Below, piece by piece: positions 12,041-24,199 of a stretch of DNA of 64,000 nt. The stretch lies in assembly GCF_019320115.1 (NCBI RefSeq), contig NC_089591.1, forward strand, positions 21,492,502 through 21,556,501. Reading direction: 5' to 3'. Each line of letters starts with the position of its first letter. The first letter of the stretch is position 1. Source of the DNA: Miscanthus floridulus. Lineage: Eukaryota; Streptophyta; Magnoliopsida; Poales; Poaceae. The position numbers were made by a program, and so were the translations under genes. The notes under the pieces were generated by a model. It had not been told where the DNA came from. It saw only the letters and a list, made by a program, of their open reading frames with translations, and did no database searches.

Positions 12041-12128
12041 TAAGTGGGCACACTTGGTCCACTGTGAGAAAATTTTTGATTTTGGACTTGAGCTACTTAC
12101 ATCCTTATGGCAAGCCTTACTTGGGATA

Positions 12129-12200
12129 CACTGCTTGGTGATGGTTCACACTGCTTGGCGATGGTTCACAACTGCTTGGTGATGGTTCACAACTGCTTGG
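12129..12200 (+). repeat. 20-21 bp tandem repeat in A's LTR
   Basis: The unit CACTGCTTGGTGATGGTTCA recurs about three and a half times in a row with one or two changes per copy, ending with ACTGCTTGG before unique sequence. Confidence 0.85.
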
Positions 12201-12556
12201 CAACTCATCATGGTGGTCGAACCATGAGTTTGACTGCTCGGCTTTGTTCGCACCTGCTCATACAAGCTCAACACGGTGTTGCACAATGGATACAAGGCGC
12301 TCGGGGACTAGCTATGGGGGTACAACCATAGATACCCACGACAGATCACATGGGTTGTGCCCCTAGGGGTAGCCCAGCCCACAAGACAAAGACTTGCAGG
12401 GCACAGTGCTGCTCGGCATGTCCCGCAAGACACCAGGAAGATATCCTAAAGATACTACGAGATCTGTTAGGATACATATGATCCCATGATTCCTATAATC
12501 TATTATTACTTTTCAGTTATCTCCTAGATCTAACCAACTTGTAACACTACCCCCTA

Positions 12557-12570
12557 GACTATATAAGGCG
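12557..12570 (+). promoter_or_regulatory. TATA box of A's LTR
   Basis: GACTATATAAGGCGGG precedes a C-rich stretch, the expected arrangement for the core promoter of the LTR, about 220 bases before the LTR end. Confidence 0.6.
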
Positions 12571-12783
12571 GGCAGGGACCCCCTCCAAACACACGCAATA
12601 TTATATGATAGCCAATACAATCCAATAGACCACAGGAGTAGGGTATTACATCATGCTGACAGCCTAAACCTGTCTAACTCATGTGTCTCTATTGCCTTCT
12701 TGTTCTCGATTACACGCATCTCTGCCGATCAATCTACCTTAGTAGGACACCCTTGGAGGACTGCCAACGATATTCTATCAACA

Positions 12784-13540
12784 CCTAAACTTAGGTGCAG
12801 GGGGGACGGAATTGTGGCCTAGCTGCCAATAGAGCCCTGGAGTGAGAGGAACCTAAGGCACCTGCCTTAGCTGCTCACTTGCGACCTTTTGCTACTGCAT
12901 GTAGGTTGTTCTAGTTCTCTTGAGTTAGGGCATCACTGACAAACTCATTATATGTATCACATCTAGAGTTGGCCATAGTTTTCATCAACTTAGTGACAAG
13001 GCCTGGCTCGAAGTTTTCTATCTTCTTCGCTTTTGTATCAACAAATTCTAGGGCATATCGGGACAAGATGTTGAATGCATGCATGTATTCAGTCAGCATT
13101 TTTGTCCCTTGGGTGAGCTTCATAAACTCAGTGGCCTTCATCCACATCAGCCCTGGGGGTATATGATGCCCCCTAAAGGCTATCTAGAATTGCTCCTAGG
13201 TAACATTTGCTCTAGCAGGTAAGTCAGACAAATAATGAGTCCACCAGATACCTGTAGGCCCCTGCAGTTGATGCGATGCATACTTGGCCTTCATCATTTT
13301 GGTGACCCTCAATAGATGGAAACTTCTGTTCAATACTGTATTGATTTGGCTCCGGCCCTTGATTTTGCTGGCGGGCACGGGCAGTATTCTATGCAATGTG
13401 GCGCATTGTTTCTTCCATTGCTCAGTTGATTCCCCAAGAATTGCACGAAAAAATCATTCACGGAGGGTGGCGGTGGTGGTGGTAGGTCACCATCATTGCC
13501 ACCTTGGCTGGTACCAACCCCTAGTGCGAGTGCGAGTCAT
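12784..13540 (-). pseudogene. gag: C-left gag, cut by element A
   Basis: The minus strand starts MTRTRT at 13540. It carries the chromovirus gag core: 'YASHQLQGPTGIWW', 'ATEFMKLTQGTKMLTEYMHAF' region (13141-13079) and 'LMKTMANSRCDTYNEFVSDALTQEN' region ending near 12911. It is cut at 12784 by element A's LTR. Against C-right gag it lacks about 95 bases near 13330. Stops and frameshifts are present. The zinc knuckle and pol of this copy would lie on the far side of A, off-window. Confidence 0.8.
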
Positions 13541-13915
13541 CTGCAAAATTGCAATAATAAGTGCTTATTGGTTGATGTCATGAAACTACAGAAGAATTGT
13601 GTAATCATGCCAAACTAAATTTACTAGAGAGAATCTAAATTCATACAATAAAACAGAGGCACAATAATTCATTCTCACAACATGAAATCACCAATTTGAT
13701 CACCTATCGTACTCGCAATACAGTTCGCATGCATGTCACATTTTACCAGTAAAATGAAACTATAATTTCATTAGAGTTCAACCCATAGTGGACCAACATG
13801 CAAGAATATTACATTAATGATACATCTAAAAATCAAAACTTTAATCACATGTCCATTACATAAAAGATCGAAAAAGATAAGGAGCTATTGCATCCAGCTA
13901 AGCAATATAGCTGAG

Positions 13916-14990
13916 TTATGCCTCGAAGTGGTCACTGTCAACACCGGACATAGCATTTGTCTCGTCATTGTCCATAGGCACAAGTTGTTCTTCCTCTTCC
14001 TCCTTCCAACCATCATCTTCCACAAACATTTTTCGGATCTTCCTCCTCATCTTCCATGACTACTGGAGGAGGAATAGGATTAATGATGTTGTTGAGGTGA
14101 TGAACATCATGTAGAAGCTCCACAATGGTGTTCTGGTGCTCTGGAATCTAATGTCGATACTCTGCCTCCCTCCAATGGTAGTCATTCTCTAGTCGCCTAG
14201 CTAGAACCATAGTCCTAGTCCTAGTGTCCTCTTTAACCTCTGCAAGACTATAGGCCTCATCCCTCTGCTAGATGGCCTACACACTCTAAGCATGGGCGGC
14301 ATGTGTCTCTGCCTATGTTGCATTCCAATCTACAACAACAATCTCCATCTGAGTCTAGAGGGCTCCCAACGTAGTATGAGGGTCAGCAGTGTCCCAAAGA
14401 GCTTCCCTCACTGTCTTCTTGTGCTTACGCACACACTTCTTTAGCCTTCACTATACTTCCTTAGCTTCCATGAAGTTGTTCACATAGATGTTATAAGACT
14501 CTTGCCAGAAATAGTGGGCATCTTCTTGGGCATAAAACATCTGTAGGACAGCGAACATAGCACTCATAGCAGGACTCGAGCTCTGTGCCCACTCGTCACA
14601 GTCCTACACCACCGAAACACGGTCAGGCTGCCTCCAAACTGGCATAGCTGGATCCACCTGAGGAATAGATCCTGCTACACTATTGGTGAGTTAATCACCA
14701 TGTTTCTGGCAAAGTGTGCTCTAGATCTCAAAGGTTGCCACTTGAGCACCTTCCCAAGGGGTTCTTCCCTCAGACTCTGATTTCTAGCCTTGGTACTATG
14801 GTGCCTATGTACAAGCTAGGATGGACACTTGCACCACAAACCATTCTTCCTCCTACACATGCCTCAATGTCCAAATGTATTGCGGTGGCTCTATGTACCC
14901 CACAAAATGCTACACTCTCCAGAGCAAGGCAGGTGTGCAAAAGATACCCAAGAACGCATCATTCCCTTTCGGTGGGTAATAGGTTGCCAT
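13916..14990 (-). pseudogene. C-left accessory ORF upstream of gag (coiled coil, acidic tail)
   Basis: Read from ATG at 14990 (MATYYPPKGND) to TAA at 13916. Recognisable segments shared with E's copy are FCTPALLWRV, GRTPWEGAQV, SSSPAMSAMFAV, FWQESYN and KCVRKHKKTVREA, then a long charged helical stretch and an acidic end (DDGWKEEEEEQ). It lies between the leader and gag on the sense strand of the element. Several TAG stops and at least one frameshift break it. I know of no assigned function; the layout suggests a structural or RNA/partner-binding protein. Confidence 0.6.
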
Positions 14991-15348
14991 CTGTAGTAAA
15001 AATGGTGCAACTCTCATGAGAATAACGTTATAATAGAAAAGAGTTACTTAACTGAATAAGAAACTTATAAGGGGAGGAAAAATGCAAGTATGTAATGAAT
15101 GATTTATCATGATGCATGCACTTTCCATACGTCCACACAAACTTAGGAAAAATTGAAACTTCTAGTGAAAAACACAGTGGCATACATACGTTCTCTTATA
15201 ATATAACATAACTAGTCGGGCTACATGTTTCGTTGTTAGCGTACCTGCACAAGAGTTTCATTTCAGCCTAACCCCACAATTATATAAATACAAAAATGAA
15301 AATCTAGGCTCTAGGTTGAATACTAAATACTTCCATATATATATACCC

Positions 15349-15396
<48 letters not shown>

Positions 15397-15867
15397 TTCT
15401 GTATCAAAGCTACCCAAAAGTAAATATGTCCCATATATACATATAATTATGCCTATACAGTCGTATCAAAGCTAACCCACAATTAAATACCTTAGTATAT
15501 ATATGAGACATATATATACTTCAATATCAAAGCTACCTCTCCCTTTAGACTGCACGCTCACAACTTGCGGTCATGCCACTCATCATCTTACCTTGGGCGT
15601 AGAGGCATTTCGTCCATACTTTACCACTCAAGTGAATGGCACCCATACAATAGCACACCGTATGAATGACGAAAATAAAAAACCCCATGTTAGTACTTAT
15701 TTAGCCACCTAAAATCTTTAACTAGGCATATGGGAAATGATCACTGGCACACTTTAGATTCAAATTTTAGATTTGAACACCTATATATATAACTATAAGT
15801 TGCCAAAAACTGGTTTTTGAAAATAAAAATTTTGTTTTAAATACACATATGGAAATAATGTTGAATC
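14991..15867 (-). other. C-left untranslated leader
   Basis: No credible coding sequence. It holds an AT-rich repeat tract and sequence collinear with E's leader at 52696-53546 in reverse orientation. Around 15415-15530 the phrase TATCAAAGCTA recurs three times at about 55-70 base intervals. Confidence 0.7.
15334..15396. repeat. (AT)n microsatellite
   Basis: Nearly pure alternating A/T with one ACCC and one ATGT interruption, inside the leader of C-left. Confidence 0.95.
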
Positions 15868-15882
15868 TTGCTCTGATGCCAG
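15868..15882 (-). other. Primer-binding site of C-left (tRNA-Met type)
   Basis: On the minus strand, TGGCATCAGAGCAAG follows the LTR end by two bases. It matches the 3' end complement of initiator tRNA-Met (TGGTATCAGAGC) except for one position. Confidence 0.8.
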
Positions 15883-15897
15883 TTGTAACAGAACGGT

Positions 15898-17382
15898 CCA
15901 ATTTATAAGAGCACAAGTACAATGGCAGCCCGCAAGTGGTTGCACTATCATACTTGAGCCCATATAAACCCGGTAGTCCATCAAGTACCTCGAAGGGTCT
16001 CGATTCATCACCAACATACAACTAAGATCATACATGATTCAACATACATGCCACATGTTACATAGAGTTCACAAATACATTGCCATACATCAGAGTGTGA
16101 TTAAAGTTATTACAAACCAAGTTCAAATAAAGTAGTAGCGGAAGCAAAATAGTTTTTAAACCAACATCTCACACCATTGTTCAAATACTTACCAGTCTGT
16201 GATCACAACCCAAAAATGCATCATAGATTAGATATATAAATCGAAGGCCTTCCCTGAGGCCTACTCCTCATCCACCGTGGGATAGAAGCAGTTCTTACAA
16301 TATCCATGAAATACTATGTTATCTGCAACAAGTGGGAAATAAACCCTGAGTACGAGAAGGTACTCAGCTAGACTTACCCATCATAAACCAAAAATAAAGC
16401 AACTCCAAGGATCATGCTAGGTTTTATAAGTGGAGCTAGCTTGACACCATTTTGCATAAAAAGCCACTAATTAAACTATACATTTTATAATTCGGTCATC
16501 AAGTTAATTATAGCTATTCATCACTATATTAGCAACTAACCTATGACAAACATGTGGTATATCAGTTAGTAGCATAACAATAGTAACCATAGCTGGTTTA
16601 AGATTTTCATATTCATCAAAACCATCATATTCTAGTAATAGTACTATCTAATTTATAAGAGCACAAGTACAATGGCAGCCCGCAAGCAGTCGCACTATCA
16701 TACTTGAGCCCATATAAACCCAGTAGTCCATCGAGTACCTTGAAGGGTCTCAATTCATCACCAACATACAACCAAGATCGTACATGATTCAACATACATG
16801 CCACATGTTACATAGAGTTCACAAATACATTGCCATACATCAAAGTGCGATTAAAGTTATTACAAACCAAGTTCAAATAAAGTAGTAGCGGAAGCAAAAT
16901 AGTTTTTAAACCAACATCTCGCACCATTGTTCAAATACTTGCCAGTCTATGATGACAACTCACAAAAGCATCATAGATTAGATATATAAATAGAAGTGCC
17001 TTGCCCAGGCCTACTCCTCGTCTGCGACGGGACAGAATCAATTCTTACAATATCCATGATATACTATGTTATCTGCAACAAGCAGGAAATAAACCCTAAG
17101 TACAAGGAGGTACTCAGCTAGACTTACCCATCATATACCAAAAATAAATTGACTCCAAGGATCATGCAAGGCTTTATAAGTGGAGCTAGCTTGACACCAT
17201 TTTGCATAAAAAGCCACTAATTAAGCTATACATTTATAGTTCGGTCATCAAGTTAATTATAGCTATTCATCTCTAGATTAGCAACTAACCGGTGCCAAAC
17301 ATGTGGTATATCATTTAGTAGCATAACAATAGGAACCATAGCTAGTGTAAGATTTTCATATTCATCAGAACCATCATATTCC
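15898..17382. repeat. 750-bp tandem duplication within the shared LTR
   Basis: 15898-16633 repeats at 16649-17382 in the same orientation, from 'aatttataagagcacaag' to 'ccatcatattc', at a constant offset of about 750 bases, with a short unmatched linker between. E's 5' LTR has this segment only once (about 51930-52664). Confidence 0.9.
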
Positions 17383-18031
17383 ATAATCCAATTACTACAA
17401 TGAAGGGGCTCCACCAAGTTTCTCACTATTTGAGAGAAACGGCGATTTGAATCGATTGCAACCAGCTGGGCAGTATTCCTAATGCAAACCTAGTTCTACC
17501 AGGCACGATAGCCTTAGGTCACCTTTGGTACAACTTAGGTCCACATTTCGTGGGTTCGATCAGCACCGCACAACCAGGGACAACTAGCTGCCAAGATGAT
17601 CAGGACTACCCTACCCTTAGGCTCACGTCTAGCTCCCCACACATCCTTACTACCATCCAGAGTCTAGACTTTGACAAAACAAGGCCCGGCCTGAGTTGAG
17701 CTACTCGGCCTTGTGGTGGGAACAAGTTATCTAGTGAGCTTAGTGAGAGGCATGCATTTAAAATGACAAGAGGGCCTCCAATGATGCGGTCCTTAATCAG
17801 CATAGACAGAATCACATGAGTCAACCTACATATGGACTTTGCTCGACCTCTAGTTACATTATCCCATGGTTCTTTTCCACGATAGGAATATAGTCCACCG
17901 TACTCTGGTATCCACCTATATCTCGTAGGTGACAGGAAATCACCTAACTTCTACCAGTCTAAGCATGGCTAAGCATATATTCGATCCTAGACCTACACAG
18001 GGTTTAAAGTATATATCTAGACAAGGTAGTT

Positions 18032-18322
18032 TCATGCATCAAGTGTTTCCAAATCAACTCTTATAATGTAATGCATCAAACATAAATGACTCAAGTGATA
18101 TTTTATAAAACATAGGAGGCTTAGAATGCTCCGAGGCTTGCCTTCTAGGAAAGAAGTGGGTCGGTGGTCAGGGCACTCTGGAAGTTCATTAGTGGCTAGT
18201 TCCTCTCCTTCAGGAGCTGTGGGTTGGGGTGTCCCTTGATTGTCCTCCGCCTCTTCTTTGAATTCTAGTAGGGTTACTCCTTTGGGTGAGCCTATATGCA
18301 TGATCTTGAAATAAGATACCAA
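18032..18322 (-). other. LTR-internal small ORF, intact copy (96 aa)
   Basis: Open from ATG at 18322 to the stop at 18032. The conserved centre reads GVTLLEFKEE and then, after an acidic stretch, DHRPTSFLEGKP and SILSLLCFIKYHLS. The same frame occurs at 50964-51257 and 62579-62857. Length differs by one codon from the first, and the two E copies have no indel between them. No known domain. It could be a genuine small exon of the LTR transcript or chance conservation of recent copies. Confidence 0.45.
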
Positions 18323-18754
18323 GGATGCATAGATAACGACATGGATGATATGATATGATGAAATGCATATTTCCTAAATGTCCAGGGTAGCAAGTTATTA
18401 AGGTGATAACAAAATTAACTTTCTTTTTACTGAGTAGGCGCATATCTCCTCTCTAGTAACTAAACAAACATCCATTTAAAGCATTTTCTAGACTTCAAGA
18501 CAACAGCTATTTGTTTTGACCATAACTAGAGTTTTATACACCCAAATAACATGATCTTGGACTTTCTAGAAAGCTTATAAAATTGCCTACAACTATATGT
18601 TAATCATCTTAAGGTGATTCAGTAGCTATCTAGGTCAAACAATTCAATCTTCCAGATATGTCCAGAGGACAAGCAAATCTGACAGCAGACTTCTAACAGC
18701 TATAACTCTTAAACCATTAGGCCTATGACTATGAAATTTTAGACAAGCAAGATG

Positions 18755-18759
18755 AGTAA
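18755..18759. other. Target-site duplication of D, left (AGTAA)
   Basis: AGTAA immediately precedes TGTAACACCC at 18760 and recurs exactly at 27603-27607 after D's right LTR. This is a 5-bp duplication as made by LTR-retrotransposon integrase. Confidence 0.9.
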
Positions 18760-21700
18760 TGTAACACCCTAAAATTTGAATTTTTGGAAATAAAGCTAAA
18801 ATGATTTAATTTGGAATTTATGTGCTCTTGAAAACATAGGAAAATAAAAATTTTCATTAATTTAAAATTTATCAGAGGGTAGCAACATGTTTGTGCATAT
18901 GTGCCCTTGCATTTGATGTATTTGATTGCGTGGTTTTGATTGAAAATTCAAAATGGTTTAAATTGCTTTTGCAAAAGAAATTAAAAATGGTTTTGAAATA
19001 AAAGAAAAGAAAAATTGAAAATAAAAGAGTTAAAAAAGTTGTAAAATTTATTCTTTTAAAACCTAACAATGGTTCTTCTCCTATTTTGAATTGAAAAATA
19101 AATTAGAAATAATATTTGAGTTTGCATAGGTTCATATTTGAAATTTGAAAAGAAAAGAAATAGAAAAGGAAAAGAAAACCTCTCTCTCTCTTGCTCTCTA
19201 TTTGGCCTAGCCAGCTGGCCTGTTCTCTCGAACTAGCCCAACTGCTCCCCTCCCTCCTCATAGACCAGCAGCCATGGCTCAGCCTAGTGTTGCCACTCCT
19301 TTCCTTTTCCCCACACGCCGTTTCCTCTTGGGCTGATGGCCGTGCACCGGCCCAGCGTTGCTCGCCGCTCCTTCCACGTTGCCTAGCTCGGCTTACCCTT
19401 CCCTACATGGCCTGCTCCTCCCCTTGCGGCACAGCTATAAGCCAGCTAGCCCAACCAGGCCAATGCTGCTGTTTCCCTTCTCCCTCCACCTTGCTGATGA
19501 GCTGGCCCACCCACCAGGGCTTCTTCTTCCTTGTGTCATGTCTACCTCAAGCCTGACCGTGCTGACACCATCCGTGTCCTCCCCGTCCACATCCCGCCTG
19601 ATGGCGTGAGCCCCAAGCCATGCTAGTCCCATAAATAAAAAGCCCCCCGCGTCGTGCCACCTACCCCGTGCCCTATCTCACACCACCCTCGCCCGAGCGC
19701 TCAGCAGCCGCACGCTGCGACCTAGCACCCGATGACTCAACAAGTCGCGTGTTGTCTCTAGTGCTTGGAGGTCCCCACTAGTGCCCTAGGTGAGCTTGCC
19801 TCAACCTCTTCTTCAACCCCATGCCTTTTTCAGTTGAGAACCGGGCTCTATAGGCCAAAAACCATGAGCGCCGCTGTTCCAGCAATGGCGCCGCCACCAC
19901 TAGGTTCACTAGTAGTCCTGTCCCAGTCGTTTTCCTCCTCCCGCGCAACCCTGACTGTCTGATTCCAATCTAGCGGCAAAAATAGAAGATACCTCTTCGT
20001 GATGAAATTTGCAGAAAAGCCACTATAACTATTCGATTCTCAACCCGCCATCCTTAGTTTTTTCCAAAGTAGCCCCTATCTTTCTTCTTTATCCTGGTCG
20101 AGGTCCCCGGCTAGATTCAAAATTTAGATTTTATTTGAAAATCAAGTTCCACATATTTACAATTTTGCCACTATCTTCCATAAGCCATAAAATCTCCGTT
20201 TTAACTCTGAATTGACCCGTTCAAATTGCGTTCGGTTTATATTTACATTGTCTACATGTTTATATCACTATTAGATATGTTTTCAAATTTTAAAATTTGA
20301 GGTTAGATTTAATCTATTATTTTATTAAAGGAAATCTTGTTTACATCATATCTTCTATGTTTTTGCTCTGTTTTAGCCCATTCAAGTTGTGTTAGATTCA
20401 TAGAGATGAGATCTACGCATTAGTAACAGTGGTTACCTTGTCACTATTTCTGGAATTTCATGGTTTAAACTCTCATTTGAATAATAATTATGCAACTGGG
20501 ATTTTATAAATGAAATATGATTTGTTTTACTTTAGTATTATATTTCAAACTTAAATTTGATTTAATTTATATTATCTATAAAATATCTTATATATGTTTT
20601 TATATAATTAAAACACATGAAGCTAATAGTTTTATGAGTAGATCTCTCGATAGTTGTATCTTTTCAACCGTAGCTCCAATAAGTGTGCTTTTCACGTCTG
20701 TGTGTTCGTAGCGAGATGTAGATTCATTTTACAAACTTTTCATCTTGATTTTATGTTTGGTGTACTGTGATAATTTAGATCTATTGTTTGCTTCATGTAT
20801 GATTGCATGGATGCTTGTGTGGTGCTTTATTACCTTGTCTAGTCGGTGAGATATACGTGGTGAATCAAGATGCAGATCTTTGAAGTTTTAGACTTGAAGA
20901 AGGATCTAATTTTAAGGCAAGTATAGCATGGGATCTTCCTTATTGTCCTATATACCTTTAATCATTTAATTCATGTTGCATGTATCTACCTTGACTGCCA
21001 ATAAGGATTTTCTAGTACTTTGTACCTTGTACCTTGATACCTTTGGGTTATTACAATGGGTAGTATGATACTAGTGCTCAAATAAAGCCATGATCTTGTA
21101 ACATGACTAATGTAAGATGCAATATACACTAAAAGATGCTTGTTTGCAACATGGAACAAGGGGGCTATAGCATTGGGCTATTTTTATGGTGCTCTAGATT
21201 CCTCTCCCTAAGAACTTATCTATAAGTCATCATCCAGGACTTATAGTACAACTATGAGGGCTATATGGCTCTGGCTTTAGCTCAGTATGAGGACCTTTTC
21301 TAGCTTGTTAGAGGTTACCTTTATTGGTGTAAGAATGGCTTGACAAATCAGGTGTAGGACAGCCTCTACTCTTATGTGTATAGCCACGATGGAATTGTGC
21401 CATTCGATAGGGGAGTTCCTATATCTATTTGCCGAGTGAATCTAATGGCCCTAACTTGTTAGACGAACCTTTGAAAGGCTTCATAGTGAACCCTGCCAAC
21501 CTTCCTTGAAAGTGGGTCAAGAGATTAGCTACCTCGGGCGAAAGGGTAAATCACAACTCACAATGAAAGTATACAACCTCTATAGAGTATAAAACTGGTA
21601 TATTAGTCGTGCTTATGGTCACGAGCGGCCTTGGAACCCTTATAGAATAGATGATGAACACTAATGTTATGGATGATAAAGATGCTTATTAATTGTTAAT

Positions 21701-22183
21701 TGTTTATGCTATTCATTATTCATATTTACCTAATCATGTGTTTATATGGGCTTATGATAACCTTGTTGCTACACAATTGCTAAAATTGTGATAATTAAAA
21801 GCTAATCATAGTTAAACCAGTGTCAGCCTTTTGAGCCTCATAAACCCCATGTTATATTTGTTGAGTATGACATGTACTTATGCTTACTTTATTTTTCAAT
21901 TATTTAGATAAAAATCCTGGATGGGTACCAGATTGCTAGAGTTTGGAGAAATTAGGCTTGTGATCAACCAGTCAGTTGTCCCTATGGAAGTGAAGTCTTC
22001 ACCTAAAGATCAAAGTTGTCTTTCTGTTGTCTATACTCTGAGGTTATATTCCTTATACTTATACACTATGTATTTAAGCATTGTCTATTGATATTACCTT
22101 TATTTGTAGCTATATGTGAGATTTGACTTCTTGGGCTCACATATGGTGTCTATCTGGTTTTGTCCTTAAAACCGGATGCTACA
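18760..22183 (+). repeat. Element D 5' LTR
   Basis: Starts TGTAACACCC and ends GGATGCTACA. A GC-rich block (about 19190-19960) with TATA-like CCCATAAATAAAAAGCC at 19628-19644 marks the probable U3/R border. The remainder (about 20000-22140) is AT-rich and non-coding. Open frames in the GC-rich block fall on both strands and are not shared cleanly with the other LTR, so I treat them as chance. Confidence 0.92.
19628..19644 (+). promoter_or_regulatory. TATA-like promoter element, D 5' LTR
   Basis: CCCATAAATAAAAAGCC is followed by a C-rich stretch with CTATCTCACACCACCC, a plausible start region. The equivalent in the 3' LTR, CCCATAAATAGTGAGCC, is at 25040-25056. Confidence 0.5.
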
Positions 22184-22186
22184 ACA

Positions 22187-22199
22187 TGGTATCAGAGCA
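22187..22199 (+). other. Primer-binding site of D (tRNA-Met)
   Basis: TGGTATCAGAGCA begins three bases after the LTR end, complementary to the 3' end of initiator tRNA-Met. It primes minus-strand DNA synthesis. Confidence 0.9.
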
Positions 22200-23430
22200 A
22201 TGCTAACTGTAGGATGCAAGCCTAGTAGAAACTGGTCGTTCTAAAGTTTAGAAGTTGCTACAAAAATCCTTGCTCTACGAACCTTGATATTTTCTCTACT
22301 ATATCTCTATCCTTGCTATTCATCTCTACCTTGGTGTTTATTTTAAAGTCTTTGTTCTCATCTTCACTCCTTGATTTGATATACTTTTAGAATTGTCTGT
22401 CACCACCTTCTTGCATAATCTGAAGATGAGTCTTAGGATTGTTACCCCTAGTACAATAAGGACGATAGTATTGTAAGTTGAGTCCATGATTGAATTGTGC
22501 ATCTTTATTGCTTGTTGAATTATCATTATGCTTATGATTGTTTTGCATCTTTGTAATGATTGCAATTATCTTGTTGGATGTTCCTACAATTTCATTTAGT
22601 TTATAGGCCTAAGGTATAAGGATTAGTGAAATAAATAGTTGGGTTTTGGTTATCTCCTGCTTCCCCTATCCTGTCTTTTCAAAGCAGTCTGCACTCTTCG
22701 GCTTATATCTCTAATCTTAGATGATCCAAAATCATTAGAAACTTCTAGACAATAGTAGACTTCAATATCTTTCTTTGAGTGAAAGAATCACCTTGATAGC
22801 TATTTTGGTTATGGAGATACGAAAATCACAAGGTGATGCATTTGTGCTGTTTGGAACCTGGAACAGTTTCTCTTGTGCACTGTTTTGACCAAGTTAACTG
22901 CAGAATTTGGAAAAGTGTTCTATAAGGAAGTTGTGGAGAATTTGATAATCTTTCCAACGGTATAAGCTACAACTTAATTGGATTAACATAATGGGAGTTA
23001 TAGCTTGTTTTACCATGCTGTTGTTTTTCTGCTCGCGAGGAATATCTGAATTTCTTGTCCTTGCCTTTATACAAGAGTACCATCGGGATGTCAGGATGAT
23101 TTGATACTAGTTAGCTCATCTAAAAGTATGTGCAAGCTATGCTTGGTGTCCCCTAGTTGGTCCTTTCTTAAAGGGGGTAGCCAAGTTAAAGAATTTACAA
23201 GATGAAGTGTCCTACGTTCTAGATTGCGTAGCGGAAGCATGGTGGTACTCAAAGATGTGAGAGAAACTCAGAGTCTCAATGAGGTTGGATTAAAGGTTCA
23301 AGGGAGGTTTAATCAAGATCATCAAGATATTGATAATGCTACTGGAAGAGGTTTTAAGTTAGTTTGGATCAAGAAACTTTAGGTAAGTGTTTGAAGGAAT
23401 CCAAGAAGAGGTTAGAATAAAACCTATGTA
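22200..23430 (+). other. Non-coding part of D interior
   Basis: No gag or protease motif is recognisable in any frame. The only sizeable minus frame (22338-22565) has no family features. 22720-23035 reads like AT-rich leader or LTR-type sequence. Confidence 0.55.
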
Positions 23431-23800
23431 TTAGCTTTGCCAGATCCAGACGAGAGCTTCATATCTACAATGATGCACCTTGTTAGGGTGTGGAATGTGT
23501 CCTTATGCAAGAAGAAAAAGTAGTGGCTTGTTCATTTAGTCAACTAAGGAAGCGTGAGTTGAACTACCTAACATGTTATCTAGAGTTATCCATTGTGGAG
23601 CATGGAAGTAATATATTCTTGGAAGAAAAAGAAACATCTAGGTGGATCACAAGAATCTACAGGACATTTTTACTAAGTTGATCTTAAGCTTGTGATATCC
23701 TCGTTGGAATGAGATTGATTATGACTTGGAAAAGTGCTAACACCTAGAGAAGTAAAAGTCGCGACCGATGCCCTTAGCAACGGAGAGTCATGCTAAGAAG
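23431..23800 (+). pseudogene. D RNase H remnant
   Basis: Frame fragments match the chromovirus RNase H in order: 'GVECVLMQEEKVVACSFSQLRKRELNY' region (about 23485-23565), 'DHKNLQDIFTKL' (about 23644-23680, another frame) and 'VKVATDALSN' (about 23755-23785). These correspond to [28 protein letters not shown] and VVADALS in C-right and E. RT before and integrase after it are missing. Confidence 0.75.
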
Positions 23801-24199
23801 GTTCGGGTGACACCAAGGACTAAGAATTGTATTCCAAATTTGAGCAACTTGATCGAAATCATTAATGTTTTGAAGAATGGTGGTAAATTCTCCTTATGAC
23901 CAAGAGATTCATAAGGTTTCATTAGTAGGTGAATATTTTAAGAAAAAGAATTGATATTACAGACTAAAAAGGAAAGGTGGCCTAGTGATTGGAGTTACCT
24001 GAGAATTGTTCAAGGTACCTATCAGAATCTTGGAATCAGTTTGATAAGTTACTTGGAGTAAGGATAATTGGTATACAAAGTAAAGAGGGATCCTTATCAA
24101 GATGATGAAATTACACGATGAACTAAAGAAGAATCTAGAGACAAAGTATCCTCATCTCCTAGTCAACGTCATCTGAATCTTGAGGACGAGATTCATCTT

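Larger units (their letters stand above)
1..12783 (+). mobile_element. Element A: Tat-lineage Ty3/gypsy retrotransposon, left end outside window
   Basis: The order gag, protease, RT, a second plant-type (archaeal-like) RNase H, integrase, antisense extra gene and 3' LTR is characteristic of the Tat lineage. The left LTR and primer-binding site lie outside the window. The right edge is fixed at 12783 (LTR ending in CA), because just beyond it the minus-strand chromovirus gag resumes and matches the uninterrupted copy near 46830. The element therefore inserted into C-left gag. The first five bases after the LTR (CCTAA) are the expected target duplication, but the partner lies off-window. Coding regions contain many in-frame stops. 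Confidence 0.85.
11767..12783 (+). repeat. Element A 3' LTR (start uncertain)
   Basis: The LTR ends TATTCTATCAACA at 12783, a terminus familiar from grass Tat elements ('GGAGGACTGCC.ACGATATTCT'). The start is either TGTTAGGCTC at 11767 or its repeat TGTCAGGCTC at 11919. No clear polypurine tract decides between them, because the front of the LTR is itself duplicated. It contains a TATA box and an AT/CA-rich region consistent with U3-R-U5 order. Confidence 0.7.

Noticed and set aside
12129..12200. CRISPR-like repeats
   Set aside because: Units are directly adjacent with no spacers, in an LTR of a plant element.
15334..15396. AT tract as an origin or matrix-attachment element
   Set aside because: A simple microsatellite in a retrotransposon leader is sufficient explanation.
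19191..19632. Overlapping open frames of 65-121 codons on both strands in D's GC-rich LTR block
   Set aside because: They overlap one another on opposite strands, are not maintained in the same form in the other LTR (24650-25390), and follow from local GC richness.
22187..22199. Possible tRNA-Met gene fragment
   Set aside because: Only the 3' end complement is present, directly after an LTR: a primer-binding site, not a gene.
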